From positions 1 through 13,774 of the forward strand of contig CAJUFQ010000050.1 of the NCBI GenBank assembly GCA_910585625.1: DNA of 13,774 nucleotides. Reading direction: 5' to 3'. Positions 5,825 through 13,314 of the stretch are shown one piece after another. This stretch comes from an uncultured Lachnospiraceae bacterium (GTDB taxonomy: Bacteria; Bacillota; Clostridia; Lachnospirales; Lachnospiraceae). A program made the position numbers and the translations under genes. A model generated the notes under the pieces. That model made no database searches, had not been told where the DNA came from, and saw nothing but the letters and a program-made list of their open reading frames with translations. Every line of letters begins with the position of its first letter. Position 1 is the stretch's first letter.

Positions 5825-7192
5825 TTAGTTAATGCTTAAACCAGCGCTTGCATATCCTGCTACAGTATTGAGCAGAGACAATCCGCTTGCCGTTGCAGAG
5901 AATACCAGCATTAGTCTTGTTTGCGACGTTACCGGAATGTTCAGCCCTGTTAGCGAGCCATTTAACAACGTACCAATGGAGATAACGCCAGAGAGTGATG
6001 GAGTGAGGTTTATCAGTGTCCCGGCGATTGGTGAAAATACATTATTCGGCGTGGTAGATTGATAAATCTGCGCATTTATTGTAACATTGGAACCTACTAA
6101 CGAAAGAGCTACTGTTGTGCTGAAAAAAGCGGAGAACGAGGTGATGATGCCGGCGCGCGGAACCTGGAATGCAAAATTAGATAATGTTCCGCTGGCATTT
6201 GTGATATCAATCGTAGACCCCAAAAGTGTAAGGCCTTGCGCGCTGCTTCCAAATCCAATAAAAGCAGGAAGCCCTGCAAGCCCTCCAGCGATGGTTGTCA
6301 GGGAAACTGGAAGCCCTGAGGCAAAGGGGATAATTGCTCCCGTACCCGCGGCTCCGGTCGGTCCGGTCGGTCCAGTAGGCCCAGTGGAGCCGTCAGCCCC
6401 GGTCGGTCCGGTCGGTCCAGTAGGCCCAGTGGAGCCGTCAGCCCCGGTCGGCCCAGTCGGCCCAGTCGGTCCAGTAGAGCCGTCAGCCCCGGTCGCGCCA
6501 GTCGGTCCAGTAGGCCCAGTGGAGCCGTCAGCCCCGGTCGGCCCAGTGACGCCGTCAGCCCCAGTAGGACCAGTAGTGCCGGTAGGCCCGGTCGGTCCGT
6601 CATCTCCTGGACATCCTTTTGGCCCCTGGATTCCAATCGGGCCAGTCACACCCTGGATGCCTTGCGGGCCGGTCACACCCTGTGGGCCCATGGGGCCAGT
6701 AGCGCCGGTTGAGCCGGTTGGCCCTGGAATACCTCTGGGGCCTTGAAGCCCGACATCGCCTTGCGGTCCTTGTGGTCCTGCAGGCCCGGTTGCTCCCGCC
6801 GGCCCTTGTGGCCCAACATCCCCCTTAGGGCCTTCGCATCCGGGATCGCCCTTTGGCCCAATATCGCCGCGGACGCCTTGGATGCCTTGGATGCCCTGTG
6901 GCCCGGCATAGCCTCTGGGTCCGGCATAGCCTCTGGGTCCCGTGTTTCCGGTTGGTCCTACCGGACCGGTATTTCCCCTGGGTCCCCTTGCGCCAGGCGT
7001 GCCTGGAATCCCCTGCGGCCCCATGGGTCCCTGGTCGCCTTTGTCACCTTTGGGTCCGGGACATCCGGGATCGCCTTTGATTCCCTGCGGCCCCATGGGT
7101 CCCTGGTCGCCTTTCGGCCCTGCCGGCCCACGTTCACAACAGGGAGGAGGGCATGGATTGTGGCAGTTGCTATATGAAATATCTTGACTCAT
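5825..7192 (-). CDS. Collagen-like protein with BclB-type C-terminal domain
   Basis: A 455-aa surface or spore-coat-type protein. Residues 1-21 hold a Cys-rich head (Cys10, 14, 18, 19; NPCPPPCCERG). Residues 22-284 are an almost unbroken Gly-X-Y collagen-like region, rich in GPTGPT and GPQG triplets with many Thr residues that could carry glycans. Residues 285-455 match my knowledge of the BclB C-terminal domain family: GAIIPFASG, GFGSSAQG, VPRAGIITSFSAFFST, QIYQSTTPNNVFSP and the ending AGYASAGLSIN. BclB is an exosporium glycoprotein in Bacillus; related proteins are common in spore-forming Clostridia. There is no signal peptide, which also fits a spore-surface protein made in the mother cell. 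The start is ATG 7192 with AAAGGA about ten bases upstream; a GTG at 7201 is possible. A glycosyltransferase gene lies just upstream on the same strand. Confidence 0.93.
   Translation of the reverse strand: MSQDISYSNCHNPCPPPCCERGPAGPKGDQGPMGPQGIKGDPGCPGPKGDKGDQGPMGPQGIPGTPGARGPRGNTGPVGPTGNTGPRGYAGPRGYAGPQGIQGIQGVRGDIGPKGDPGCEGPKGDVGPQGPAGATGPAGPQGPQGDVGLQGPRGIPGPTGSTGATGPMGPQGVTGPQGIQGVTGPIGIQGPKGCPGDDGPTGPTGTTGPTGADGVTGPTGADGSTGPTGPTGATGADGSTGPTGPTGPTGADGSTGPTGPTGPTGADGSTGPTGPTGPTGAAGTGAIIPFASGLPVSLTTIAGGLAGLPAFIGFGSSAQGLTLLGSTIDITNASGTLSNFAFQVPRAGIITSFSAFFSTTVALSLVGSNVTINAQIYQSTTPNNVFSPIAGTLINLTPSLSGVISIGTLLNGSLTGLNIPVTSQTRLMLVFSATASGLSLLNTVAGYASAGLSIN
6346..6540. repeat. 45-bp tandem repeat within the collagen-like gene
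   Basis: A 45-bp unit is repeated about 4.3 times. The landmark CGTCAGCCCCGGTCG recurs at 6391, 6436, 6481 and 6526, exactly 45 bp apart. The copies beginning at 6346 and 6391 are identical over their last 37 bp. On the coding strand each unit encodes the 15 residues GADGSTGPTGPTGPT. Multiples of 45 bp keep the frame, so copy number can change without breaking the gene. Confidence 0.85.
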
Positions 7193-7219
7193 ACAAAACA
7201 CATCCTTTCCGAATTATCT

Positions 7220-7247
7220 GAAAAAATACTGAAAAAGTATCTTTTTC
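7220..7247 (-). other. AT-rich hairpin upstream of the collagen-like gene
   Basis: On the minus strand GAAAAAGATACT, loop TTTTC, then AGTATTTTTTC form an 11-bp stem with one bulged G, ending in a T-run. It lies 73 nt after the glycosyltransferase stop and about 28 nt before the start codon of the collagen-like gene. It could be a weak terminator for the upstream pair or an attenuator in the collagen gene leader. It is AT-rich and so of doubtful strength. Confidence 0.35.
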
Positions 7248-7258
7248 TACAAACACTT

Positions 7259-7275
7259 TATGAAAATATTTCATA
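7259..7275. promoter_or_regulatory. Perfect 17-bp palindrome, possible operator
   Basis: TATGAAA and TTTCATA flank a 3-nt centre, 66 bp upstream of the collagen-like gene start. The position suits an operator or promoter element. No regulator can be named, and AT-rich palindromes of this size also arise by chance. Confidence 0.25.
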
Positions 7276-7320
7276 TTTGTTACATTCGTTTGGAAAATCA
7301 GGGTGTGAATGGAATATGCT

Positions 7321-8397
7321 CTAGGAAATTGGCAGGCTGTCAAAATATTGTCTGTTATAAAGAAAAGCTTTGGAATAAGGTTTGCAGGCTCCTGCGCGCT
7401 CATTGTATTCCTTTGCTTTTTTCAAATCTCCCATTTTGTCATAACAAACGCAAAGCTGTAAAAGCGGAATATAATCATAGCAGTCTGGCAGGACGAATCC
7501 TCCGCAACGTTCATTTTTTGGTCTGTTCAATGCAGTTTCATACCAGTAGGAAGCTGTCTGGTAATTGCCGCGGTCTAAGAAATGTCTGCCTATATCACAG
7601 CACAATTCGGCTCTTGGCAAGTCGAAGCTCATGCTCCGCAAAAGCGCATTTAATGCAGATTCATCCTGTCCAAGATGATAATGACAGCTGGCGCAGATAG
7701 AACACGCCTCTATTTTATTTTCAATCCAGCCTTCCGCCGACAGCAGGAATTTCTCTAACACAGAAATAGCCTCCGGATATTGTTTGTGATAATATAACTC
7801 TCGTCCATAATAATATTGCTGCCTTGGGTCTAAAGGATTGCCTTCTGAGAGTATCTTCTTATAAATATTAAGGTTTCGGTCAGGGTTTCCGGAATTTATT
7901 TTTTTGTGGCAGATTGCGGTATCGGAATAAATTATGTTGCCGCTGGGAGGGATTACTTCATGGACCGCGCCAATCCAGCGGTAGTGGGAACAGTTCCTGA
8001 TCCATCGTTCCCTGAAGTAAGAAAAGGAAGGCTTACCAGCTTCGTCAAACGAAGTATTATATTTCATCATTACCATATCGGTATCCATTGACAGCGTCTG
8101 CTTTAACTGCAGGAATTTATCCCATTCTGTTTCTTCCAGGACATCATCGGCATCCATCCACATACAGTAGTCCATAGAAGCTTTGGAAAATGAATAATTC
8201 CTGGCATCAGAAAAATCGTCTTTCCATGGGTATGCATAGACGTTCTGCGTATAACCGGATGCGATTTCCGTTGTTCGATCAGTCGAACCGGTGTCTACAA
8301 TTATGATTTCATCTACGAGTTTTGCGACACTGTCAAGACAGCGCGCTAGATGCACTTCTTCATTTTTGACAATCATGCATAGGCTTATTGTCGGCAT
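7321..8397 (-). CDS. GT2 family glycosyltransferase with TPR C-terminus
   Basis: A 358-aa protein whose N-terminal 150 residues are a GT-A fold family 2 glycosyltransferase: ISLCMIVKNEE (4-14), IIIVDTGSTDRT (31-42), DFSDARN (61-67), the DxD-type metal/nucleotide-sugar site MDADDV (81-86) and WIGAVHE (141-147). The rest (about 195-335) is helical with TPR-like repeats (YYYGRELYYHKQYPEAISVL; LCVCYDKMGDLKKAKEYNERA). The combination is common in Firmicutes glycosyltransferases that modify peptides or surface proteins. It sits between two collagen-like genes on the same strand, 22 nt after one, so its likely acceptors are the Thr/Ser-rich Gly-X-Y regions; that is an inference. There is no signal peptide or membrane segment, so it acts in the cytoplasm. 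The ATG has AAAGGAGGG six bases upstream. Confidence 0.92.
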   Translation of the reverse strand: MPTISLCMIVKNEEVHLARCLDSVAKLVDEIIIVDTGSTDRTTEIASGYTQNVYAYPWKDDFSDARNYSFSKASMDYCMWMDADDVLEETEWDKFLQLKQTLSMDTDMVMMKYNTSFDEAGKPSFSYFRERWIRNCSHYRWIGAVHEVIPPSGNIIYSDTAICHKKINSGNPDRNLNIYKKILSEGNPLDPRQQYYYGRELYYHKQYPEAISVLEKFLLSAEGWIENKIEACSICASCHYHLGQDESALNALLRSMSFDLPRAELCCDIGRHFLDRGNYQTASYWYETALNRPKNERCGGFVLPDCYDYIPLLQLCVCYDKMGDLKKAKEYNERAGACKPYSKAFLYNRQYFDSLPIS

Positions 8398-8419
8398 ATT
8401 TGTCCCTCCTTTCTTAGGC

Positions 8420-9322
8420 TTATGATCTGCCGAGTTTTTCTATGCTCAGGTTCATATTAATATTGGAAGAGCCGGCCGATGATTCCCATGCAAAGAACAG
8501 TGAAGACGTATCGGGTATTTTGACAATAAAATATCTTGTTAACACAAGCGTTTCATTCTGCTTTGCCGAACGTGCGTATGATGCGTATGCTTCCTGCGTG
8601 CAGTCGTTGAAGATAGGCGTAAGTTTTATGAAACCGCGTCGCTTCATTACTGTGGAAATGTAATAACAGATTGCATAGTAGCCGGGAGACAGCGAAACAG
8701 TGTATTCATTGCAGAGAGAAATATTTTGGGTGCAGTCGTCTATTTCTGTCTTAAGAGGAAGGCTGGCATCTTCCGGCAGGAAAAGCCCCTGCCCTAAAAA
8801 CGATGCAAAGGAGCTGGTTTGCGGATAGCCGGGAGGGCCTGCCGGGCCGCGCGCGCCCTGTTCCCCTCTGGGTCCCTGGGGGCCGGTTGCTCCTTGTGGC
8901 CCTTGAGGGCCGGTAACGCCTTGGGGGCCTATTTCTCCGCGTTCTCCGGGACAACCTTGAGGGCCTGGAATGCCTCTGGGTCCCTGGGGGCCTATTTCTC
9001 CGCGTTCCCCTTTGGGTCCCTGAGAGCCTGGAAGGAATCCTTGCTCCTGAGAATCCTGCTCCAGGATATTTCCAGGGCAGCTTTGGGGACAAGCAATTTC
9101 CTCTGTTTCCAGAGGTTCCGGCTCATAATCGGGAGTAGGATTGCATTCTTCTGATTCTGTGGCGATGGTATTTTCAGATGGGGCTGGTATAGCTGTATCT
9201 GTCTCAGAGGCAGAATTAGCGGGAGGGGGGGTTGCATTCTGCCGATAGTTTCTGTTAAAGTTCCTTCCCATGCCAAACAGGTTTGGCGGATTAAACATCC
9301 AGTTAGCATTAAAATTATTCAT
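8420..9322 (-). CDS. Collagen-like protein with acidic N-terminus and globular C-terminal domain
   Basis: A 300-aa protein with no signal peptide. Residues 1-30 are Asn/Phe/Met-rich (NNFNANWMFNPPNLFGMGRN). Residues 31-98 are a Pro/Glu/Ser/Thr-rich acidic linker with Cys60, 78 and 82. Residues 99-166 are a short Gly-X-Y run (GPKGERGEIGPQGPRGIPG...). Residues 167-300 form a beta-rich domain (YTVSLSPGYYAICYYISTV; LVLTRYFIVKIPDTSSLFFAW) that looks like a C1q/TNF-type jelly roll of the kind that trimerises bacterial collagens; that fold is inferred. The start is ATG 9322 with GAGGTGG upstream; a longer frame from 9337 would begin inside this ribosome binding site. The gene is first in a minus-strand pair with the glycosyltransferase. 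Its collagen block is much shorter than that of its neighbour. Confidence 0.88.
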   Translation of the reverse strand: MNNFNANWMFNPPNLFGMGRNFNRNYRQNATPPPANSASETDTAIPAPSENTIATESEECNPTPDYEPEPLETEEIACPQSCPGNILEQDSQEQGFLPGSQGPKGERGEIGPQGPRGIPGPQGCPGERGEIGPQGVTGPQGPQGATGPQGPRGEQGARGPAGPPGYPQTSSFASFLGQGLFLPEDASLPLKTEIDDCTQNISLCNEYTVSLSPGYYAICYYISTVMKRRGFIKLTPIFNDCTQEAYASYARSAKQNETLVLTRYFIVKIPDTSSLFFAWESSAGSSNINMNLSIEKLGRS

Positions 9323-9424
9323 TTGAAACCACCTCATTTATATTTGGTATAGATCGATTGGACATTCATCATGTAATTTTACGATTGCTCCGAAAAAGTG
9401 TGTCATATTGGGAATTCCAGAGCG

Positions 9425-9438
9425 TATAATAAATTATA
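9425..9438. promoter_or_regulatory. Back-to-back -10-like palindrome between divergent genes
   Basis: TATAATAAATTATA reads as TATAAT on both strands. It lies in the 229-bp gap between the minus-strand collagen operon (start 9322) and the plus-strand small ORF (9552). It may hold the -10 elements of both divergent transcripts. No convincing -35 (TTGACA-like) is present at 17 bp on either side, so this is only a candidate. The rest of the gap holds nothing I can name. Confidence 0.3.
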
Positions 9439-9551
9439 TGCATGAAATAAAATTATGTTTTTAGGACTGGCCATCACATTTTCGCATGGATATGTTCCTG
9501 AAAAGGCAGGCAAAGCGTGCTTTAAGAAATAGTAAACGGGAGGAATTAATA

Positions 9552-9677
9552 ATGCCGTTTTTTCAGAAACTGGTGGATTTTTTCCGGCAGGGCGATTATA
9601 ATAGGGATAGGAGTTTGGTCCTGCATAAAATGACTTACCGAGGTGAGGAAGAATGGAAAACAACCTGTTATTCGTGA
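9552..9677 (+). CDS. Possible small protein, 41 aa
   Basis: A short ORF whose ATG has a strong ribosome binding site, GGGAGGAAT (9538-9546), five bases upstream. Its product starts with an amphipathic segment (MPFFQKLVDFFRQ) followed by charged residues (GDYNRDR) and ends TTCYS. Its last 25 bases overlap the start of the receiver-like gene in another frame, so it could be a leader that couples translation of that gene. I recognise no family. The frame is also open upstream to an ATG at 9486, but that start has no ribosome binding site. Confidence 0.45.
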   Translation: MPFFQKLVDFFRQGDYNRDRSLVLHKMTYRGEEEWKTTCYS

Positions 9678-10387
9678 ACCAGAACCATGGCATTATCCGG
9701 CAGTTTCTGGACGTCATGCGGGAGTATGATTTTAAAATTGATACGGCGGACAATGGGCAGGATGCGGTTGCCTTCCTGAAGAGGAGGAAATATAAGGTAA
9801 TGATTACCGGCATGGATTTGACTCAGATTGACGGATCGAAGCTGATAGCATACCTGAACAAATATTTCCCTCGTACAGTCTGCATTGTATATACCAGACG
9901 TCTGGAGCTGGCGCACTTGAAGCTTCTTGTAAATGAACGAAGGGTATTCCGTATTTTTGAGAATACAGCAGATTTTGGCGGGGAAATATATAGCGCCATT
10001 GTGGATGCGTTTGAACATTATGACTTCCGGCAGAAAGAGGTGCAGAAGAGGCAGATTCTTGAACAAAAGCTGAAAAATGGCCATCAGACTATCAAAGCTT
10101 TGAAGCTGGCTGCTTCAGGAGATAGCAAGGAGCAGGAGGAGATAACAGCCTTTTTACATACGCTGTTCCGCGTCTATGCCAGGAACATCCGCATAACGCT
10201 GCCAAGGAAAGAGCGGCAGCTGCTGTTTGCTTATGAGGCAGAAGTGATGGCGCGCTTGCTGGAAGATTCGCTGCAGCCTGGGGATTTAGAGGCCATGAAG
10301 CAGAAGCTTTATCAGGCTTGCGGTGGCAATGGAGGGAAGCTGGCGTTTGTCATTGAGGAAATCCAGCAGTCTCTGGATATGATATAG
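9653..10387 (+). CDS. Degenerate response-regulator receiver protein (pseudo-receiver)
   Basis: A 244-aa protein with a CheY-like N-terminal domain (about 1-120). LLFVNQNHGI aligns with the usual LLVDDEPGI, and VMITGMDLTQIDG (49-61) with VVLTDMRMPGMDG. The key residues are changed: the acidic pair is Asn9-Gln10 and the phospho-acceptor position is Gly53, so ordinary phosphorylation is unlikely. The switch Thr may remain (IVYTRR), but the conserved Lys near FRIFENT is not evident. Residues 120-244 are helical and charged (QKEVQKRQILEQKLKNGHQTIK is coiled-coil-like) without a recognised DNA-binding or enzymatic domain. The start ATG has GAGGAAG just upstream. It overlaps a small ORF at its 5' end and converges on the penicillin-binding protein gene. 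It probably works as a phosphorylation-independent signalling or scaffold protein; this is inferred. Confidence 0.8.
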   Translation: MENNLLFVNQNHGIIRQFLDVMREYDFKIDTADNGQDAVAFLKRRKYKVMITGMDLTQIDGSKLIAYLNKYFPRTVCIVYTRRLELAHLKLLVNERRVFRIFENTADFGGEIYSAIVDAFEHYDFRQKEVQKRQILEQKLKNGHQTIKALKLAASGDSKEQEEITAFLHTLFRVYARNIRITLPRKERQLLFAYEAEVMARLLEDSLQPGDLEAMKQKLYQACGGNGGKLAFVIEEIQQSLDMI

Positions 10388-10421
10388 AACTGCCAAGGGG
10401 CAGGGGATAGGAGTAAAGCCG

Positions 10422-10456
10422 CGAGGGCAGGGAAGAATCAATCTTCCCCGCCCTCG
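10422..10456 (+). terminator. Intrinsic terminator between convergent genes
   Basis: A 15-bp stem with one mismatch, CGAGGGCAGGGAAGA (10422-10436) and TCTTCCCCGCCCTCG (10442-10456), surrounds a 5-nt loop and is followed by TTTTCTCTATTATT. It ends + strand transcription from the receiver-like gene. The stop codon of the convergent penicillin-binding protein gene falls at the loop (10438-10440). On the minus strand the stem is not followed by a T-run. Confidence 0.85.
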
Positions 10457-13110
10457 TTTTCTCTATTATTGTCTTGCTTTTTCTTGTCTTCCTTATCGTC
10501 TTGCTCTTCCGTATCGTCTGTGCCGTTTGCATCTTCTGGATGGTCTGCCGTATCTCCGGGCATGTCCACTTGTGGTATTTCCGGTATCTCAGGAATAATG
10601 GTTGCCGCGGTATGGACAGTACAGTAATTATCCTGTGCCAGGGCGGCTGGCAGCATATATTGCCCATCGTCCGAATCCCCGGAGCCTCCAACCATATAGA
10701 TGCCGCCCTGCCTTGCCTCTGCCGGGCAGAATTCATTTGCCAGCAGACCAGATGCGGTACAGATGGTTGCGCTGACATGGTGGTCGCAATATTCTGTGGG
10801 TACGGTGCCGACTGCAAAATACTCGGTTTCCACCATGCTTCCCCTGGGGTCTGAATCGCATAGCCCGCTCACTGCGAGCTTGCCGGATTTCTTACAGACA
10901 GCGGCTGTGAGGATTCCGTCCGGCTGGGTGAAGTCCCGATATTCCAGGTTTTCGTGGACACGCCCCATGATGCGGTTCCAAAGCGTCTTGGGGTTGGAGG
11001 TCAGCCCTCCTTCCTGGGGACTGTTGTCATCGTAGCCACACCATACGGTGCAAGTATAATATGGGGTGAATCCGGCAAACAGTACGTCGCGGTTGCTGGT
11101 GGTAGTCCCGGTTTTGCCGGCAATCGGCATATTGCCGAAGTTGGCTGCGCCGCCGGTGCCGACAGTCACTACATCCTGCATGGCGCTGGTCAGGAGGAAT
11201 GCCGTAGTTTCTTTGAGTACTGTGTGGGATTCCGCGGTGTTGTCTATGAGTACATTCCCGCTGTGGTCTAAAATCCTTGTGTAAAACCGTGGCCGGATAT
11301 AGTTGCCCATGTCTGCAATCGTGGCATAGGCGGCGGTAAGTTCCAGGTTTGTTACGCCACGTGTGATTCCGCCGAGCGATAGGGATTCCACAATGTCTTC
11401 CGGCACAAGTGTCGTGAAGCCAAAATTCTGCAGATAGTCATAGCCTACCTGGGGGGAGATGTCGGTGAGCGTCTTTACGGTCACGACATTGATGGATTTT
11501 GTGATTGCGTAACGTATGGTCGTGAATCCCCGGTAAGAATTGTCGTAGTTGCGCAAGGACGTCCCATTGGAATAGGTATAGGGGGCGTCGTCCTGGACTG
11601 TGGCAAGCGTCATGCCGGCAGTGTCCAGCGCGGGCGCATAGGCGGCAAGTACCTTGAAGGTAGAGCCAGGCTGCCTGACCGTATCTGTCGCGCGGTTTAG
11701 GGTACGGCTTCCGCTTTTGTCGCCCCGTCCCCCGACAATGGCTTTCACATCCCCAGTGTACTGGTCGATGATGGTGACGGCAGCCTGGGGCTGCAGCGTA
11801 TATACGACTGATTCGCCTCCGTCCACAATGGTGTCGCCGGGCTGGATGATTTCGGCCTTATAAGCGTCAATAGCTGCCTGCGCTTCCTCAATGCTTGCAA
11901 AATTGAGCGAGTAGTCCGGGGTGGAGGCGCTATAATGGGCAATCATTGTCTGGTCGCTAAAATTTTCCATCGTTCCATCCGGCTTTTTCACCGTCAGCCG
12001 GTAGGAAAAGGAGTATTTCGCTTCCGTAGAATAGTTCTCCGGGTTGTTAATTTCTTCATCGCAGATCTGCTGGATGTCCATGTCCTGTGTGGATTCAATC
12101 GTAAGCCCGCTGTTGTAAATCGCTTTGTAAGCCTGGGTGTCTGTATAGCCCTTTTTTTCGACGAGATCCCTCACCACCTGGTCAATGACGGAATCCACGA
12201 AATAGGAGTTGGGATTTTCTTCTGCATATTCGATGTTGACCTGTTGGATACGTGAATATACGTCGTCTTCCAGGGATTCATCGTATTCATTTTCAGAGAT
12301 GTAGCCCTGCTCGCGCATATTCTTTAGCACTAGCTTGCGGCGTTCTTCATTTTTCTCGGGGTGGCTGACCGGATTGTAGGCAGAGGGATTTTTGGTAATC
12401 CCGGCGATGACGGCTGCTTCTGAGAGCGTAAGCTCGGACACGTCCTTGCCGAAATAACGGCGGGAGGCAGCCTGCACGCCCAGGGTGTTCTGGCCTAAGT
12501 TGATAGTATTCAGATAATTTTCCAGCACCCATTCCTTGGACTTTACTTTCGTCAGCTCAATGGCGAGGTATTGCTCCTGAATCTTACGCTGTATTTTTTC
12601 AATGCCTGATTGGTCGGTCCAGCCTTCAAAGACATTGTTCTTGAGGAGCTGCTGGGTGATGGTGCTGGCGCCTTGGTTAAAATGGAAGCCATTGGCTATC
12701 CCGGTGACGCCGGCCCGGATGATTCCCTTAATGTCAATGCCGTTGTGGTCGTAGAAACGTTCGTCCTCAATGGCGACAAACGCATGCTGCACAGTTTCGG
12801 GAATCTCGTCCAAGGTCACATATACACGGTTGGAACCGGAAGCCACGAGCTTTGCGGTTTCGTTCCCCTGGTTGTCCAACACGACGGACAGATAGCCGGT
12901 AGGCGAAGGGTCGATGTCGGAAATATCGGGAGCGGATTCTAGGATGCCTTTGAACATGCCGATACCGGCGCATCCTCCGATGACAAGAGCTGCCAGGAAG
13001 CAAACCAGCAATGTTTTAAAAAAAATCACACTAAATTTCTTACGGATCAGCGACGCGGAGGAGGTGATCTGTTTCTCTCGTTGTGCTACGCCTTTTTTTC
13101 CATAGTTCAT
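10438..13110 (-). CDS. Class A penicillin-binding protein (bifunctional transglycosylase/transpeptidase)
   Basis: An 890-aa class A PBP that polymerises and cross-links peptidoglycan on the outer face of the membrane. A short basic cytoplasmic head and one membrane anchor (about 26-52) precede the GT51 transglycosylase domain: EDERFYDHNGID (115-126, catalytic Glu115) and GASTITQQLLKN (147-158). The transpeptidase domain carries the three standard motifs: Ser483 in PGSTFK, SIN at 539-541 and KTGT at 666-669. After about residue 725 come a Cys-containing extension (Cys739, 751, 775, 784, 795, 830) and a highly charged Asp/Glu/Lys/Asn tail from about 850 to the end, as in many clostridial PBP1-type proteins. 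The ATG has AAGGAGG eight bases upstream. The gene appears monocistronic, converging on the receiver-like gene. The family is certain; the exact PBP subtype (1A or 2A-like) is not. Confidence 0.96.
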   Translation of the reverse strand: MNYGKKGVAQREKQITSSASLIRKKFSVIFFKTLLVCFLAALVIGGCAGIGMFKGILESAPDISDIDPSPTGYLSVVLDNQGNETAKLVASGSNRVYVTLDEIPETVQHAFVAIEDERFYDHNGIDIKGIIRAGVTGIANGFHFNQGASTITQQLLKNNVFEGWTDQSGIEKIQRKIQEQYLAIELTKVKSKEWVLENYLNTINLGQNTLGVQAASRRYFGKDVSELTLSEAAVIAGITKNPSAYNPVSHPEKNEERRKLVLKNMREQGYISENEYDESLEDDVYSRIQQVNIEYAEENPNSYFVDSVIDQVVRDLVEKKGYTDTQAYKAIYNSGLTIESTQDMDIQQICDEEINNPENYSTEAKYSFSYRLTVKKPDGTMENFSDQTMIAHYSASTPDYSLNFASIEEAQAAIDAYKAEIIQPGDTIVDGGESVVYTLQPQAAVTIIDQYTGDVKAIVGGRGDKSGSRTLNRATDTVRQPGSTFKVLAAYAPALDTAGMTLATVQDDAPYTYSNGTSLRNYDNSYRGFTTIRYAITKSINVVTVKTLTDISPQVGYDYLQNFGFTTLVPEDIVESLSLGGITRGVTNLELTAAYATIADMGNYIRPRFYTRILDHSGNVLIDNTAESHTVLKETTAFLLTSAMQDVVTVGTGGAANFGNMPIAGKTGTTTSNRDVLFAGFTPYYTCTVWCGYDDNSPQEGGLTSNPKTLWNRIMGRVHENLEYRDFTQPDGILTAAVCKKSGKLAVSGLCDSDPRGSMVETEYFAVGTVPTEYCDHHVSATICTASGLLANEFCPAEARQGGIYMVGGSGDSDDGQYMLPAALAQDNYCTVHTAATIIPEIPEIPQVDMPGDTADHPEDANGTDDTEEQDDKEDKKKQDNNRENEGGED

Positions 13111-13158
13111 GGCAAAGCCTCCTTAATTATAGAAACAAAAAATAGTATTTATCCAAAC

Positions 13159-13164
13159 ATTATA
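13159..13164 (-). promoter_or_regulatory. Candidate -10 of the PBP gene
   Basis: On the minus strand a consensus TATAAT lies about 50 nt before the PBP start codon. The region 17 bp further upstream reads TTTATT, a weak -35 match. The position is suitable, but this is unsupported beyond the hexamer. Confidence 0.4.
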
Positions 13165-13314
13165 ACAAATATGATTTGCGAAATAAAGGAAAAAATTTGA
13201 TATGTAGGCGCAGGAGCCTGGATTTGCCTCTTTCGCCTGGGCCGTGGCTGGCGTCCGCAAGGAAACAAACTCGGGAAAGCAGAAGTGGGGTATGTTTTCA
13301 AAGGGAGGGGAAGC

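Noticed and set aside
6346..6540. Regular repeats as a possible CRISPR array
   Set aside because: The 45-bp units are directly adjacent without unique spacers and translate in frame to collagen triplets.
6087..6746. Plus-strand 219-aa ORF rich in Gly-Pro-Val
   Set aside because: It is the antisense of the Gly-X-Y collagen repeat; the repeat keeps several frames open. The minus-strand frame has the coherent N-terminal head and BclB-type C-terminal domain.
6298..7201. Other open frames on both strands across the collagen region
   Set aside because: Low-complexity shadows of the collagen-like gene with no ribosome binding site or family match.
7906..8091. Plus-strand 61-aa ORF inside the glycosyltransferase gene
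   Set aside because: Antisense to a conserved part of the GT2 domain, with no ribosome binding site.
9403..9813. Minus-strand 136-aa ORF across the divergent intergenic region
   Set aside because: It runs antisense through the small ORF and the receiver-like gene, lacks a ribosome binding site and has no recognisable motif.
10350..12942. Several plus- and minus-strand ORFs of 60-155 aa within the PBP gene
   Set aside because: Shadows of the 890-aa PBP frame, which contains all class A catalytic motifs.
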